Origin: Phymatolithon calcareum
Lineage: Eukaryota > Rhodophyta > Florideophyceae > Hapalidiales
DNA length: 64,000 nucleotides
NCBI GenBank assembly: GCA_977006965.1
Contig: OZ345367.1
Coordinates: 434,001-498,000 of the forward strand
Reading direction: 5' to 3'
Shown: positions 22,501 through 32,545 of the stretch, piece by piece
Layout of the letters: each line of letters starts with the position of its first letter
How positions within the stretch are numbered: the stretch's first letter is position 1
The notes under the pieces: model-generated
Seen by the model: only the letters and a program-made list of their open reading frames with translations
What the model was told of the DNA's origin: nothing
The model's database searches: none
Made by a program: the position numbers and the translations under genes

Positions 22501-23269
22501 GGACGAAACTCTTCACGTGCGGGATGGGGAGAGCGGAGAATGCGTGCTAGGACCACTTCGTGGACACGACGATGGTGTGCGGTGCGTTGCAATGAGCGAC
22601 GACGGAAGTCGCATTGTTTCGGGATCTCGTGACAAAACTGTTCGTGTATGGGATGGGGAAAGCGGAGAATGCGTGCTGGGACCATTCCGTGGACACGACG
22701 ATGGTGTGCGGTGCGTTGCAATGAGCGACGACGGAAGTCGCATTGTTTCGGGATCTCGTGACAACGCTGTTCGTGTGTGGGATGGGCAGAGCGGAGAATG
22801 TGTTCTGGGACCACTCCGTGGACACGGCGATGCCGTGTGGTACGTTGCTATGAGCGCGGACGGAAGTCGCATTGTGTCGGGATCTCGTGACAACACTGTT
22901 CGTGTGTGGGATGGGGAGAGCGGAGAATGCGTGCAGGATGGGATCACAGGGTTAGGCAAATACGGGGGTCTACTCTACGGAGGACGGATCAGGAGCCTTG
23001 AATTCGATGCTGGCAGTGATTTGTGTGTCGTACATACGTCAGGTGAGGTTTTTCTTTTGGATGCGAGCACTGGAACCAAGATGCAGCGTCCTGGATTCAT
23101 GATACACGGAAGGAACGGCAGGATATACGCAACAGGGCAGGACGCGAAGAAAGTTCAAGTTGCTACCATGCCATTTAAATGTTACGCATTTTGCTACAAT
23201 AAGCTACATTCAAAAGCTGCAGCTGGTCTCGTAGATGGTCAAGTTGTCATAGGAGAGCTCTTACTGTAG
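19532..23269 (+). CDS. NLR-like protein: NB-ARC ATPase with WD40 propeller
   Basis: One uninterrupted frame of 1245 codons, no introns. Residues 1-110 form predicted amphipathic helices with a hydrophobic start (MAEAVGLVLGVVGMMNQLAQ), reminiscent of HeLo/coiled-coil effector domains. The NB-ARC follows: P-loop GMGGVGKT (244-251), Walker B ALFVCDDIW (327-335), VISTRE (RNBS-B-like), GLPVAL (422-427), and LALHDLV (564-570) in place of the MHD motif. From about 796 there are eight WD40 repeats of 43 residues of the form GHDD.V.CVAMS.DGSRIVSGS.D.TVRVWDG.SGECV.GPLR, with a divergent blade before and after. By analogy with plant NLRs and fungal HET-E/HNWD proteins, it is inferred to be a signal-sensing STAND ATPase: the propeller binds a ligand, the NB-ARC oligomerises and the N-terminus triggers a response. 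A decayed NB-ARC/TPR relative lies 2 kb downstream on the other strand. Confidence 0.9.
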   Translation: MAEAVGLVLGVVGMMNQLAQRLSNVKKRCEDFGSLPDNWHSSIKSFEDCKTSVESIEATLVDDKESIGERATSAFRTILKKIEGSLTTAEAILKRLEDDFTRESSPAPANGSSHVIGNSSKHGCRSLPSRNRIVGGRLVNEGKLFSRVNKLKTALEELDAIWKEAQPAIERVTIALVTPSMRVNDGMPFDEYIAHFDEPPLPNRVVLNFSGDTMEALLKHEVLSNSAGTRVTAAISASLVGAVGMGGVGKTVALQGLCRESEVKNKYLDGVFFITLGQDAAEEDVIECVAHFVESSGGKSLARDITNKRSAESAARQASLWFKGKCALFVCDDIWSFDGHPIGYLGSLKLLLCNSPSSAMVISTREKSISQQFLEVKFSPREVRGQQSLSILAKYAGIETASLHTSSDAWTTFRDILDVCAGLPVALSAAGTNLRNVIEENSGSVGQSVVIYAHELKENIESVGDEHVDGYRGLRAVVETSLRHCKKWARGTEGRRKLGSELSVREKFEALSVLRKQAWIPRTCLERLWETNERATKQLMSKLSDMHLVVRRWNATPAGMVDGLALHDLVLEQAKTLSIENNRASLWHARFLNGYMRKAAGNVLQSNTYNCREWWDCEKVSEDGYIEKNLARHLAMSEGCELEWLLSDVRWSRRRMKVGGIVALRDDFQELWHCSGRAIGADAVRRALEESWVNINKSIHATPFEMYGRLQSLRPSSKFVRRFLSSVSMHVPKPHYVPKHELRWRADAGQLSRIDFEEKVTALCLSEEQNIIAVDQGQEIHVFDLQAMCTVQRLKGHDDMITSVAMSTDGCRIVSGSRDKTVRVWDGQSGECMLGPLRGHDDAVLCVAMSADGSRIVSGSWDNTVRVWDGQSGECVQGPLRGHEDYVGCVAMSRDGSRIVSGSGDKSVLLWDGESGECVLRPLRGHKHGVQCVAMSRDGSRIVSGSWDETIRVWDGESGECVRGPLRGHEYDVRCVAISADGSRIVSGSSDETLHVRDGESGECVLGPLRGHDDGVRCVAMSDDGSRIVSGSRDKTVRVWDGESGECVLGPFRGHDDGVRCVAMSDDGSRIVSGSRDNAVRVWDGQSGECVLGPLRGHGDAVWYVAMSADGSRIVSGSRDNTVRVWDGESGECVQDGITGLGKYGGLLYGGRIRSLEFDAGSDLCVVHTSGEVFLLDASTGTKMQRPGFMIHGRNGRIYATGQDAKKVQVATMPFKCYAFCYNKLHSKAAAGLVDGQVVIGELLL
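21917..22948 (+). repeat. Eight tandem 129-bp WD40-coding repeats
   Basis: Eight consecutive 129-bp units encode the WD40 blades of the NLR. Phrases such as GGAAGTCGCATTGTTTCGGG and GGAGAATGCGTGCTGGGACC recur almost unchanged at DNA level, including synonymous sites, which points to recent duplication or gene conversion. Differences concentrate in the codons just after GH (DDM, DDA, EDY, KHG, EYD, DDG, GDA) and after SGS. Confidence 0.93.
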
Positions 23270-24319
23270 CTCAGGAGATAGTTAAATTTACCATGCACAT
23301 TGTGGGTTCTCAGAATTGATGTCATATTTTTGTCAACATAAAGTTACCGTCCGCTAGCGTGAAATACTGAGATGATGATGCTTATCTGTGAATTGAGTGT
23401 TCCCGGCAGATAGCACAAGGCAATACATCGCGAGCCCTTAAGGCCAAAATCGAGGCATGGCTTCCCGCCAACGGCGGCATGCACTGCGCATAGTCTCCTT
23501 CTGTGCATCTCACATGTCTGGGAATAACTTGCGCATGCCTTTTCTTCAGCCTCCGCAGATGATCACCGCACACCAACTAGCGCGCGCATTCGTATTACCG
23601 TAGTTACGGGCAGTGCAAGCAAATTAGTCCGTATCTCGTGGCTCTACAATCGTCCTCTCCGGTCTGCGGTACGACAACACGCGTCACTATTTCACGTTCG
23701 CCGTGGTCGATGAATTCGCACCCTGCAGCGGCGGTGCTGCCTTCCGCACCGAACGCCACCTCGAGTACGTAGTATGAATGGTTGTATTGAACGACCGCGT
23801 GGTGCATCTCGCGCAGCCTCGTACGATCATGAATGCTTCCGGCCGCACTGATCGTGCGCTAATGAAGTACACTGACATCCCGCACCGTGCGTCGCTTGTT
23901 TGTGTCCGACGACAGGGCGCTCCAGCGAGGACGCTTGCAACTGCGAGCGTACGCCACCGCGGGCAGGCCTCAGCATGTCCCTATCGCAAGTCATCACATA
24001 CCGGTTTGACCAGAGCCGATGCGCTCGCCGTCAAGTCCAGCACATCGTCGGCGATGAAATGCAATACCTATTTGCTCTCCGTCTTTCCACGCCGTATCTG
24101 CGAGCTCCTTTCTGTGACCGCCAAGCATTTCGACCGCCCTACTGGAATTGGTGATTAGTGACGCGGTTTTGAAAAACGTTTTGCCAAATACGTCTCGATA
24201 ACCGTGGAAAGCCTTTCCACAACATCTCCGATTGACGCAGATTCAGTTCTGGTGGAGCCTTTAACCTGCCACGTGGCAAGAGATTCAGGCTTGTTATCGA
24301 CGTCCAACAATGACACCTT

Positions 24320-24352
24320 CCCCTGGAAATACTATTATAGTATTTCCAGGGG
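24320..24352. repeat. Perfect 33-bp hairpin palindrome
   Basis: CCCCTGGAAATACTAT is followed, after a single T, by its exact complement ATAGTATTTCCAGGGG. The GC-bounded, AT-centred arms suggest a foldback or a cruciform-prone site. Confidence 0.9.
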
Positions 24353-24551
24353 ACGGTTCTAGCAAGTAGTCCAGATCATCCGACCTACATTTTCCATAAT
24401 GGTCGAAATCGTCCCTTCACCATGCTCATCGCTATCCAACACAGTTTATGGTCCTAGCAACCGCTTGATTATATAACAGACTGAGGTGCGACGATGCAAG
24501 CCCTCCGTCATTCAATCACTAACCACTCATTGGCGTCCTATGGTCAGCGTT

Positions 24552-24589
24552 TTGTAAACCTGGATATATGTTAAATCCAGGTTTACAAG
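24552..24589. repeat. Perfect-arm hairpin
   Basis: TTGTAAACCTGGAT and ATCCAGGTTTACAA are exact complements separated by about ten bases. Origin unknown. Confidence 0.88.
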
Positions 24590-25489
24590 AAACAATCATC
24601 AGTATTATAGAAAACAAAGTCCAAATCGCGAGATCTTACACAACGCACAATGCATTTGTCTGGTGATTAAGTCGTTTTGTCCAAAAAAGTTATAGAATGT
24701 CCATGCAGAACATGTCAATTGTGTCGCGTGCGCTGCCTCCGGAGGTCACTGGCGGGTGTCAGAGAGATCGGCAACAGAAGGAGACAGTTCGCGAGTGCAG
24801 CAAGGGAACTGTCTTCGATTTCCAGACATTGCACTTACGCCGTATGTGTCGTCCATCATGCATTGAATTGGTCATTGTCTCATTGCTGCCAAATCTTTTG
24901 CTTTGATGCTGCTTTTCGAAGGCTTTGTTCTTCAGAGAACCCAGTTGGACTTTACATGCCATAGTTCCCTGAATAAGTCCACTCTAAATGCTGCAAATCT
25001 GAAAAATATTATTCTGATCAGTTTTTAGATGTCCTGTAACTGTATACCTTACCCACCTTCAATTAGCGCAAACAAGTTTTTCTCGCTTTGTACACCTGAA
25101 TTCAGATAGAGCTCTCCTCTTCCTAGGAAACAGGGAAATTCTTAGTGCATCTGGGAAAACCTTAAGAGTTAGGTGTTTGATTCTCGAGATAATGGCTAGG
25201 TTTTGATATGATTCCTATAATTCCGACAGCAGCGCTTCCAGACAATTTAATCGCGACATCAGCAAGTGCCCAACCGAGCGATGGAAGATAACTGGAAAGC
25301 ACAGTAAGATGTGAATGTTTCGCTCAGATGCCCACCGTAGTGGTGTTTTGGAATTTCTCTGGACTTGGAGTAAGTACAATAACAGAGTACAAAACGATTG
25401 AAATGAACATATCTAAGGGAATTATTAACGGTACGTTTCAATATACCAATCGGATGTCAGGATCGGATGTTCTGGTTCCTACGAAAACT

Positions 25490-28400
25490 TAATGTCCTCT
25501 TACAAGGCAGGTTCTCCAACACCTAGAATTGGTCAACTCTCGAGGCAGAGCACCTCCGCCTCCTCCAAAACGCCTTTAGATTCCATCACTCCGCCCATCT
25601 GGTGCAGCGACGCCGCAATTTCTGGACGCACGGCTTATTCTCCATGGATGGCAGGCTGCATTAGCAGGCTTTCGCGATACAGTTCCTCAGCCTCCCTCAA
25701 AACGCCTTTAGTTTCCATCACCCAGACGAGATTTCTCAGCGAAACCGCGATATCTCACTGCACGCCGCAGGCTTTCGCGTTACAGTTCCTCCACCTCGTC
25801 CAAAACGCCTTTAGTTTCCCCACTCCGCCCAGCTGATGCAACAATGCGACGATTTCTAGATGCACAGCATCTTATCCATGGGCGGCATTCTTAATACGCT
25901 GGCTTTCGCGATAAAGCTCCTCCGCTTCGTCTAAAACGCCTTTAGCTCTCATCACTCGCCCAGCTCGTGGAGCGAAACCGCAATTTCACGATGCACAGCA
26001 TCTTCTCCGTGGACGGAACGTTGCATTCGCAGTATTTCGCGATAAAGTTGCTCCGCCTCGTCTAAAACGCATTTAGCTCTCATCATTACGCCCAGCTGGT
26101 AGAGCGAAACCGCGATACTTGGATGCACAGCATCTTCTCCGTGGACAGCACGCTTCATTCGCAGACTTTCGCGATGAAGCTCCTCCGCCTCGTCTAAAAC
26201 GCCTTTAGCTCTCATCACTCCGCCCAGCTGGTGGAGCGAAACGGCGATTTCTCGATGCACAGCATCTTCTCCGTAGACGGAACGTTGCATTCGCAGGCTT
26301 TCGCGATAAAGTTGCTCCGCCTCGTCCAAAACGCCTTTATACTCCATCACTACGCCCAGCTTGTTCAGCGACGCCGCGATACTTGGATGCACAGCATCTT
26401 CTCCGTAGACGGAACGCTGCATTAGCAGGCTTTCGCGATAAAGCTCCTCCGCTTCGTCCAAAACGCCTTTAGCTCGCCCAGCTGGTGGAGCGACGCCGCG
26501 ATACTTGGATGCAAAGCATCTTCTCCGTGGACAGCACGCTTCATTCGCAGGCTTTCGCGATAAAGTTGCTCCGCCTCGTCCAAATCGCCTTCATGTTCTT
26601 TTATTCTAGCAAGTTGAAGCAGCACGTTGGCGCATGTTGATGACTCTGGATAGAAACATTGACCGTTTTCGCGTTGCCGGAACTGTCGAGGAATACATAG
26701 CTCTGACAGCGTATGCCATTTTTGGCCCCCACTCTGAATCTTACGAAGTGCATTTCGTGCGTCGTTCTCTGAGTCCCTGAAGTGCCCAATGGCATATCGA
26801 GCGTAACTGCGAAGAAGGATGTATTTGAAACACTTTTCCCGATCTTGCCGTCGCTTTGTTTCCTCAATCGTCCTCACGCACGTGAGCGCGAAAACAAGTT
26901 TGGACACAAGTTCTCGAACGCCGAGTTTTCTATCTTCCCAAGATACTAAGGGAAGCACTATGGAACAAAGATCATCAGCCTCCCTTGCTCGTCCGCTTGA
27001 AAGCAACATATCAATCGCAAAATTGGCAAGTGGCTCTGATTTGGTTGCAAACATCTCCATTGCAATCCGTCTGCTCACCTGCATCTGCTCTTTCACAGCA
27101 CTGACTGCATGATGTAGCAGATATCGCATCGTTTCCCCGTACACATCAGGCAAAGAATTGAAATTAAATCCGTCCTCCTCTAGAACCTGCGATACGCACG
27201 CATGCACTGCTCGCAGAGCACGATCCTGACATGCACGACGCTCTGTCCCCGAATCCGTTCGAACACAAAGTCGAATCATTGTGTGCAGCTTGAAGTCTGT
27301 ATGTCTGGTTGTCCCACTCTCATTTTCCATCGACAACAGGGATGCGACATTCACCAGTTTGAGTTCACAATGTTGAAATAAGGAAGATTCGAACTTTCAC
27401 CCATCGACTCATCCCGAGAACATTCCATTACGACGCGCTTCATCAGACGCTCAGCAATGCCTCTGACACCCAACATTGCAACAGTACGTAGGACACTTCT
27501 CGAAAGCAGGTCCAACTTAAACATATTGACGTTCCATGTGGTCCAAATCGCTCTTTGCTCATCACGTACGCCATATGACTTCATTGCTTTGCGAAAGACT
27601 GACGACAAGTCTTCGTTTTTCCACTGTTTCTTGTACACCTCAACATATTCGGCAAATGTTATTCCCGCGCTTGCAATGTAGCTCCCAGCCTGCACCAGGG
27701 CTAAAGGAAGGCCCGCGAGACCATAGATCTCCTTCCCCCCCCCCCCCAAGGTCGATGAGTGCACGATACTCCTCGCGAACTTCATATTTTAGACGTTCCA
27801 GAGCCGAGTATATCGCTGTATCGCTATTGGCCGTCCTGCTTTCCTCATTCTTGAATTTCAATAGTACACACATGGCGCCCTCCTCCTCTAACGGCGATAG
27901 CTTCAGCATTTGCCCCTCCGCCAGTCCAGACCGTAGCATGGGATCCCCCCGTCTTGAGGTCACGATCAGCCATCCGCACTCTCCTTCTGCTAATTTAGCA
28001 ATCTCTCCGAGAACTTCAGCGGCCTCTTCGTCGTCGGCGTTGTCCAAACAAAGTATCCAACGACCTTCTACACTGTCCAGTGCTCGACCTAACGACGCAA
28101 TGACCGGTCTAACACTGGAGCTGTCCCTTTCAGGTAAATAAATCCCACCGAGTCGTTGCGCGAAATCTAACGCTGACGACAATATGTGAGCCTCGTTGCC
28201 CACCACTGGGACCCAAAACGCACTACCAGGTACAAGCCCGTTCCTTCGCGCTGACTCAGCAAAAGATACCATCAACTGAGTCTTCCCAGCACCTCCATAC
28301 TGAGTAATGGCGGCGCTTCCAAAGCGTTGCAATAATTTTTGCAATTTCTCTCGTTCCTTGCCACGACCAACAAAGTATGGTGAGAGACTCGGCATAGGCA

Positions 28401-29639
28401 AAACATCCCCATTATAGCTACCGCTGCCAACATTGGCTAACGTTTGGTTCTTATCAATCTCCCTCTTCATTCCGTCGCCAGCAACCTTGACGATCGCGAC
28501 ATCACCAGTATTCCGAATGGCGACCAATCTCTCCTGAAATGATTTTACCGTTGACTCAGCATCGCTCACCATACTCGAGCTCATTGCTTGCCAGACTTTG
28601 CCTCGCATCAATTGATCTTCTATGCCTTCCAGAGTCTGCATGCACTCTTCCTGAAACTTGAAAATGGCTTCAAGGCGTAAGTCGTCGATTCTTGCCTCGG
28701 GATTCAGAACAGCAATTATGCTTTCCGATACGGCGAGGGATAGCGTTTCAGCTCTGAGTGAAGTCTTGGCAGAATTTGGTGGCCGCGAGCTCCTTCAGAC
28801 ACCATGTGCGCGAGTCTTGCTCCAAGCGCTACCACCTGAAAAGCTGCCCCCACGACGGTAACACACTTGGTGACGTCGGCGACTTTTGCAGCCGTCTCCG
28901 CAACATTCTGCACGCTTTCACGGAGTACCTTGACAATGATAGCCACTGACTGCACGAACTCTGGAATTCTGCTTGCAGAATTAAGGGTATCGGCCAAGTG
29001 TAAAATGGGAGACCCAGAACCGCTATCGCTGCGGTGCGAAGTTCCAGCGGCGGCCGAGACATGGGGAACGATCAAATGTCGTTTTGATGCAACTTGATCG
29101 TGAATAACACTGGCAATCGCGAGGACCGGGACACCGCTCGAGACTCTACTAGACACTAGCGTTCTACATATCTCCATCAGTGCCTTACATGGCGCAATTC
29201 GGACTCGCAGAGTACTGATCCAGTCACTTTTCTCACTCTCAGAGCTGGGGACGATGACGACGGTCTTTCTGCCGCGCACGGCTGGGATACGTGAGGGCAG
29301 TCGACCGGAAACGCAAAGCGCTGGACCTCCATCTGTGTTGCCTTGGAACGGGCGCACCGCATCTTCGACATGTTTCCAAGCGGCGTCCGTGGGAAGCCGG
29401 TCAAGTACGAGACACTCTTCGCAGCGAAAGTCCAACAGCGTGAGCGGGGCTTCCAAGTTGGCGGCATCTTTCACGTACTTCCAGCGCAGGGCGCTCGCGA
29501 AAGCAAGCCACGCTTTCCGGGGGCTGGCCTGTGTCGACCGCGCGTTTTCCTCTGACTGGTAAACCAAGGCTTTCGGAAATAAATTTTCAGGCACATTCGC
29601 AGTTGGCGACATGAAGGGAATATGTGCGGAAGTGTTCAT
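25490..29639 (-). pseudogene. NB-ARC/TPR NLR-like pseudogene
   Basis: On the minus strand, 29639-28760 is an N-terminal region of about 300 residues without a known domain. After a frameshift near 28760, 28720-27740 carries the NB-ARC: YFVGRGKEREKLQKLL, P-loop QYGGAGKTQL, Walker B WILCLDNADD and WLIVTSRRGD. The frame changes at a 13-base C run (27735-27747) just before GLAGLPLALVQAG, and again near 27375 before VNVASLLSMENES and FKLHTMIRLCVR (MHD-like position). From about 26580 come 42-residue kinesin-light-chain type TPRs (LDEAEELYRESLRMKRAVHGEDAVHPSIAASLHQLG-like). A 10-base deletion near 26475 breaks the frame, and TPR text with several stops continues to about 25490. With at least four frame breaks it is probably dead, unless the C-run difference is a sequencing error, in which case three remain. 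Confidence 0.85.
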
Positions 29640-29735
29640 TGACCTGTACTGAAGTTGGTTCTCGGGCGCGCAAAAATTAGGGAATAGAGAAAGGTTCAGT
29701 GTTCATGCGTGTGCGACAAAGAGCAGCACCATGCG

Positions 29736-29763
29736 ACTGAAGCTCTTCATGAAGAGCTTCAGT
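29736..29763. repeat. Perfect 28-bp palindrome
   Basis: ACTGAAGCTCTTCA meets its exact complement TGAAGAGCTTCAGT with no spacer, about 100 bp upstream of the start of the NB-ARC/TPR pseudogene. Could be a binding site for a dimer or a foldback scar. Confidence 0.88.
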
Positions 29764-30039
29764 TCATACAACTGTAACCGTCCTACCTATAAGTCGGCAG
29801 ATTTACATAAAGCGACATCGTTTTTTACATTGAAAGTTCGCATATATTTTTGCAAATCTCTTGCTGTTACCAAGATTGATTTCGCTCTAATTGTTGGCAT
29901 TCGAAACCAAAACAGCTTTCCCGCGAAATAATCCCAGTTCTGAATGCGGGAGACTTAGACCTTTCTAGTGATCCCAAAAATGCTGGAATACGACATCGGG
30001 AAGGCGCTTTTTTCGCACATCCATCATGGGGAAGCGCAT

Positions 30040-31734
30040 CATGGCGCCTCAACTCAGACTTCAAAAAAGCTGTTTTTGCTCGATTCTCAAAAGGAACTCC
30101 CTGGAATGTCCTTTCCTCTCAATTCAGCATCCCCTCTGGCGTGATTCGGCGCGCGTATATGCGTTGGGCTGCAACTTGTCCGGACCGGCAGCCTGTCGAT
30201 GAAGATGACGTCATCATCCCCCGTGCCCCAATGGGGCGTCCGACCACCGTTTCGGATGCGGAAGAAAAGCTAATCGTGGATGCAGTGCGTTACTTCGCTA
30301 ACAACAACACGCCGCTGACCAAGTCCAGTCTCCGGGATCTCGTCGCAAACTACGTGGAAATGCTTCTACACCACCGACAGAAACGAATCAACTTTGTGAA
30401 CAATCTCCCCTCGCATACGTGGGTTGATTCCTTCAGGGATCGGCACCAGTTGACGTACAAGTCCGTCCGTGTTATCGACAACAAGCGTGTCGGAGCCGTG
30501 ACTAAGCAGCACGTAGCTGAGCATATAGCACGAGTACAGGAGCAATGGATCGATTCGGAATTCATGATGCACGCTTTGTGTTCAACATGGATCAGTCCGG
30601 CTCATCTTTTGAAAAAATGGTGGGCAGAGCTTGGGCAAAGGAATCGGCGGCCCTAGTCAGGAGCTCATTCACGCCGCTGTACGAACAAAGGGGAGTCTAG
30701 ACAGGACTACACTTATGGCTGTCGTGTCTGCTGCTGGAGTGGCTTACAAGCCAGTGATTGCATTCCCTGGAAAACAAGCGCACTACCGGCGCGTTAAAGG
30801 TGTTGTGCAGACACTTCATACATTCCTTCCGCCATGCTACTTGTACTAGAGGGAAATGCCGGGAGTTAACGCAGACATTATCTATGACTGGGCGAAAAAA
30901 TTTGCAATAGAAACCGAAGAACTTCGTCAAAACAATCAGAAGATTTTACTTGTTCTTGACGGCTATGGTTCCCACATACAGTTCAAAACTCTAAACTTCT
31001 TCAAGGATAACGGCATCATTGTTATTTCCATGCCGTCGCACACGTCACATGTCCTCCAGCCCCTCGACGTGTCCGTATTTTCCTCATACAAGTCAACCAT
31101 GCACAGAGAGGTACACGCGTTCGCTCTTCAGAAAGCCACAATCGATGCTTTTGACATTGTATGGTGTATAACAACCGCATACTATTCCTCCATTTGCCCT
31201 TCAAACATTCGCAATGGATTCAAACGCACAGGAATTTGAGATGCCCACGAAATGGGTACGAATGTCAGCGCGCTGGACCATGTCTTTGAGAACAGTGCGT
31301 CAAACGAAAGCGATGTGAAACTCACCGATTTGCTGAGTTCCTTTCGGCAACGCGGACGATCGCTGCACCGGAACACCGACACTGGAGATGAGGGAACCAT
31401 CCGCAATGACACGAAACCCGGGGCCCATCTCACATCAGAGGTTGTCCTCGCCGCGCTCGAGAGGCGCGCTTCTCGGAGGAACAACGTGCGAACCCTGGAG
31501 GAGCTCGAGGTGGAAGAGAATCGCCGCGCGTACAAAGAGCCTACCGCCGATTTGAGGCGATTAGTTGACGTTGGGCCGCGCCGGGCACTGCAGCGCGAGG
31601 CACTCGCGAGAAGCCGCCGGGACCGAGTGATGAAAACCCGGTTGCGTGTCTACGCCAAACGAGCACGCGAGATGGCGTGGTGTTCGTCGGGCTTGGTAGG
31701 GAAGACTCCGACTGATGCTACCAACGGGAGCTGA
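30040..31734 (+). pseudogene. pogo-like (DDE) transposase pseudogene
   Basis: The text begins FKKAVFARFSKGTPWNVLSS, a helix-turn-helix, continues with a CENP-B-like DNA-binding part (GRPTTVSDAEEKLIVDAV, WVDSFRDRHQLTYKSV) and reaches FNMDQSGSSFE in the +2 frame at about 30572-30610, then back to another frame at about 30690 (MAVVSAAGVAYKPVIAFPGKQ). DGYGSH (30958-30975) and VLQPLDVSVFSSYK supply the later acidic residues of a DDE/D catalytic core. Two frameshifts and two in-frame stops (TAG about 30847, TGA 31237) break it; the TGA falls in KRTGI(stop)DAHE, where related transposases have Trp (TGG). A charged C-terminal part is open to 31734. I found no convincing terminal repeats. Confidence 0.85.
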
Positions 31735-32521
31735 GAACCTGATGTGTGCTGATGTGTCCTTTATATGAATTAAAATTTTCGTGCTACGCGCCGTTGCCGA
31801 CGTAAAGTCATTCTCGCCTTTTCGGCCAAAAACGAGGGTGCCCTTTGTCCCCCCCAACTGCTTGTTTTTGAGGAAATCGTCATCGACTTCGTCTCTAGGT
31901 GACGCTTGTCGTGATGGTCTACTGCTTCACCTGAAAAGTTTTTAAAATGGTGGGAAGGAAAGTAATTTTTAATTAAAAATCGCATTGCACGTCAAAACCT
32001 GCTGACTTATGAGTAGGACGGTTACAATGTTCTGCCAGGGGAATGTTAAGGGCGGGAGAAACGCAAACCCGGTGTCATACAACTTAGTAACAAACATTCT
32101 AATAAAATCGAGGCGCGCGTTGTGCATAGCGAATTATGAGGTGAACGCTGTATCAAAAACTGGCGTCAAAGCGTTGCCGACAACCTTAATTCTAGTTATT
32201 TCTTGCCAAGAAAGGAGTCGAGCAGCGAGAGCTGCCGCTACATTAGGAACTCCTAATGTTCCCATGATTTTCTTTTATTTCTCTGTTATTTCTATGATGC
32301 GATCTTCGCCCTAATGTTTCTCTTTTCAAACGGGCTCGATATATGATAATCTTGGAAAAGCGGTATGACACCGGGTCTGCGTTTCTCCCCCCCCTTAACA
32401 TTCTCCTGGTTCTGCAGCATATTGTACAGTTGTATCTCAATATTGCGGGAAACATCAGGCTCTGAGATTCGCTTAGAAACCTTAATGAACGAGAATGTGA
32501 ATGAATATTCGAATATTCGAC
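31735..32521. other. Intergenic between two transposase units
   Basis: AT-rich, with short frames only and the phrase GGGCGGGAGAAACGCAAACCC near 32049 mirrored by GGGTCTGCGTTTCTCCCCCC near 32373, so 32040-32400 may be an inverted-repeat element with arms of about 40-50 bases. No coding region is supported. Confidence 0.4.
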
Positions 32522-32523
32522 TA

Positions 32524-32545
32524 CACCGTCCACCACATTTAGTGT
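32524..32545. repeat. Left TIR of pogo-type element
   Basis: 22 bases, with the flanking TA immediately to the left. Only position 11 differs from the right TIR. Confidence 0.88.

Larger units (their letters stand above)
23270..25485. other. Intergenic between the two NLR-type genes
   Basis: No gene is recognised. A minus-strand frame at 23604-23807 (MHHAVVQYNHSYYVLEVAFG) looks protein-like with a short upstream extension but matches nothing I know. Two hairpins at 24320-24352 and 24552-24589 are listed separately. Confidence 0.35.

Noticed and set aside
21917-22948. CRISPR-like tandem repeat
   Set aside because: Units are contiguous 129-bp coding repeats giving WD40 blades, with no spacers.
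22169-22959. Long minus-strand frames under the WD40 array
   Set aside because: Arise from the periodic repeat of the coding strand; no start, no domain.
25490-26580. Plus-strand frames through the TPR region
   Set aside because: They are shadows of the minus-strand TPR repeats; their repeated Ser/Ala-rich text has no domain logic.
27735-27747. Treating the NB-ARC/TPR gene as intact with a sequencing error in the C run
   Set aside because: At least three further frame breaks outside homopolymers remain, so one error would not rescue the gene.
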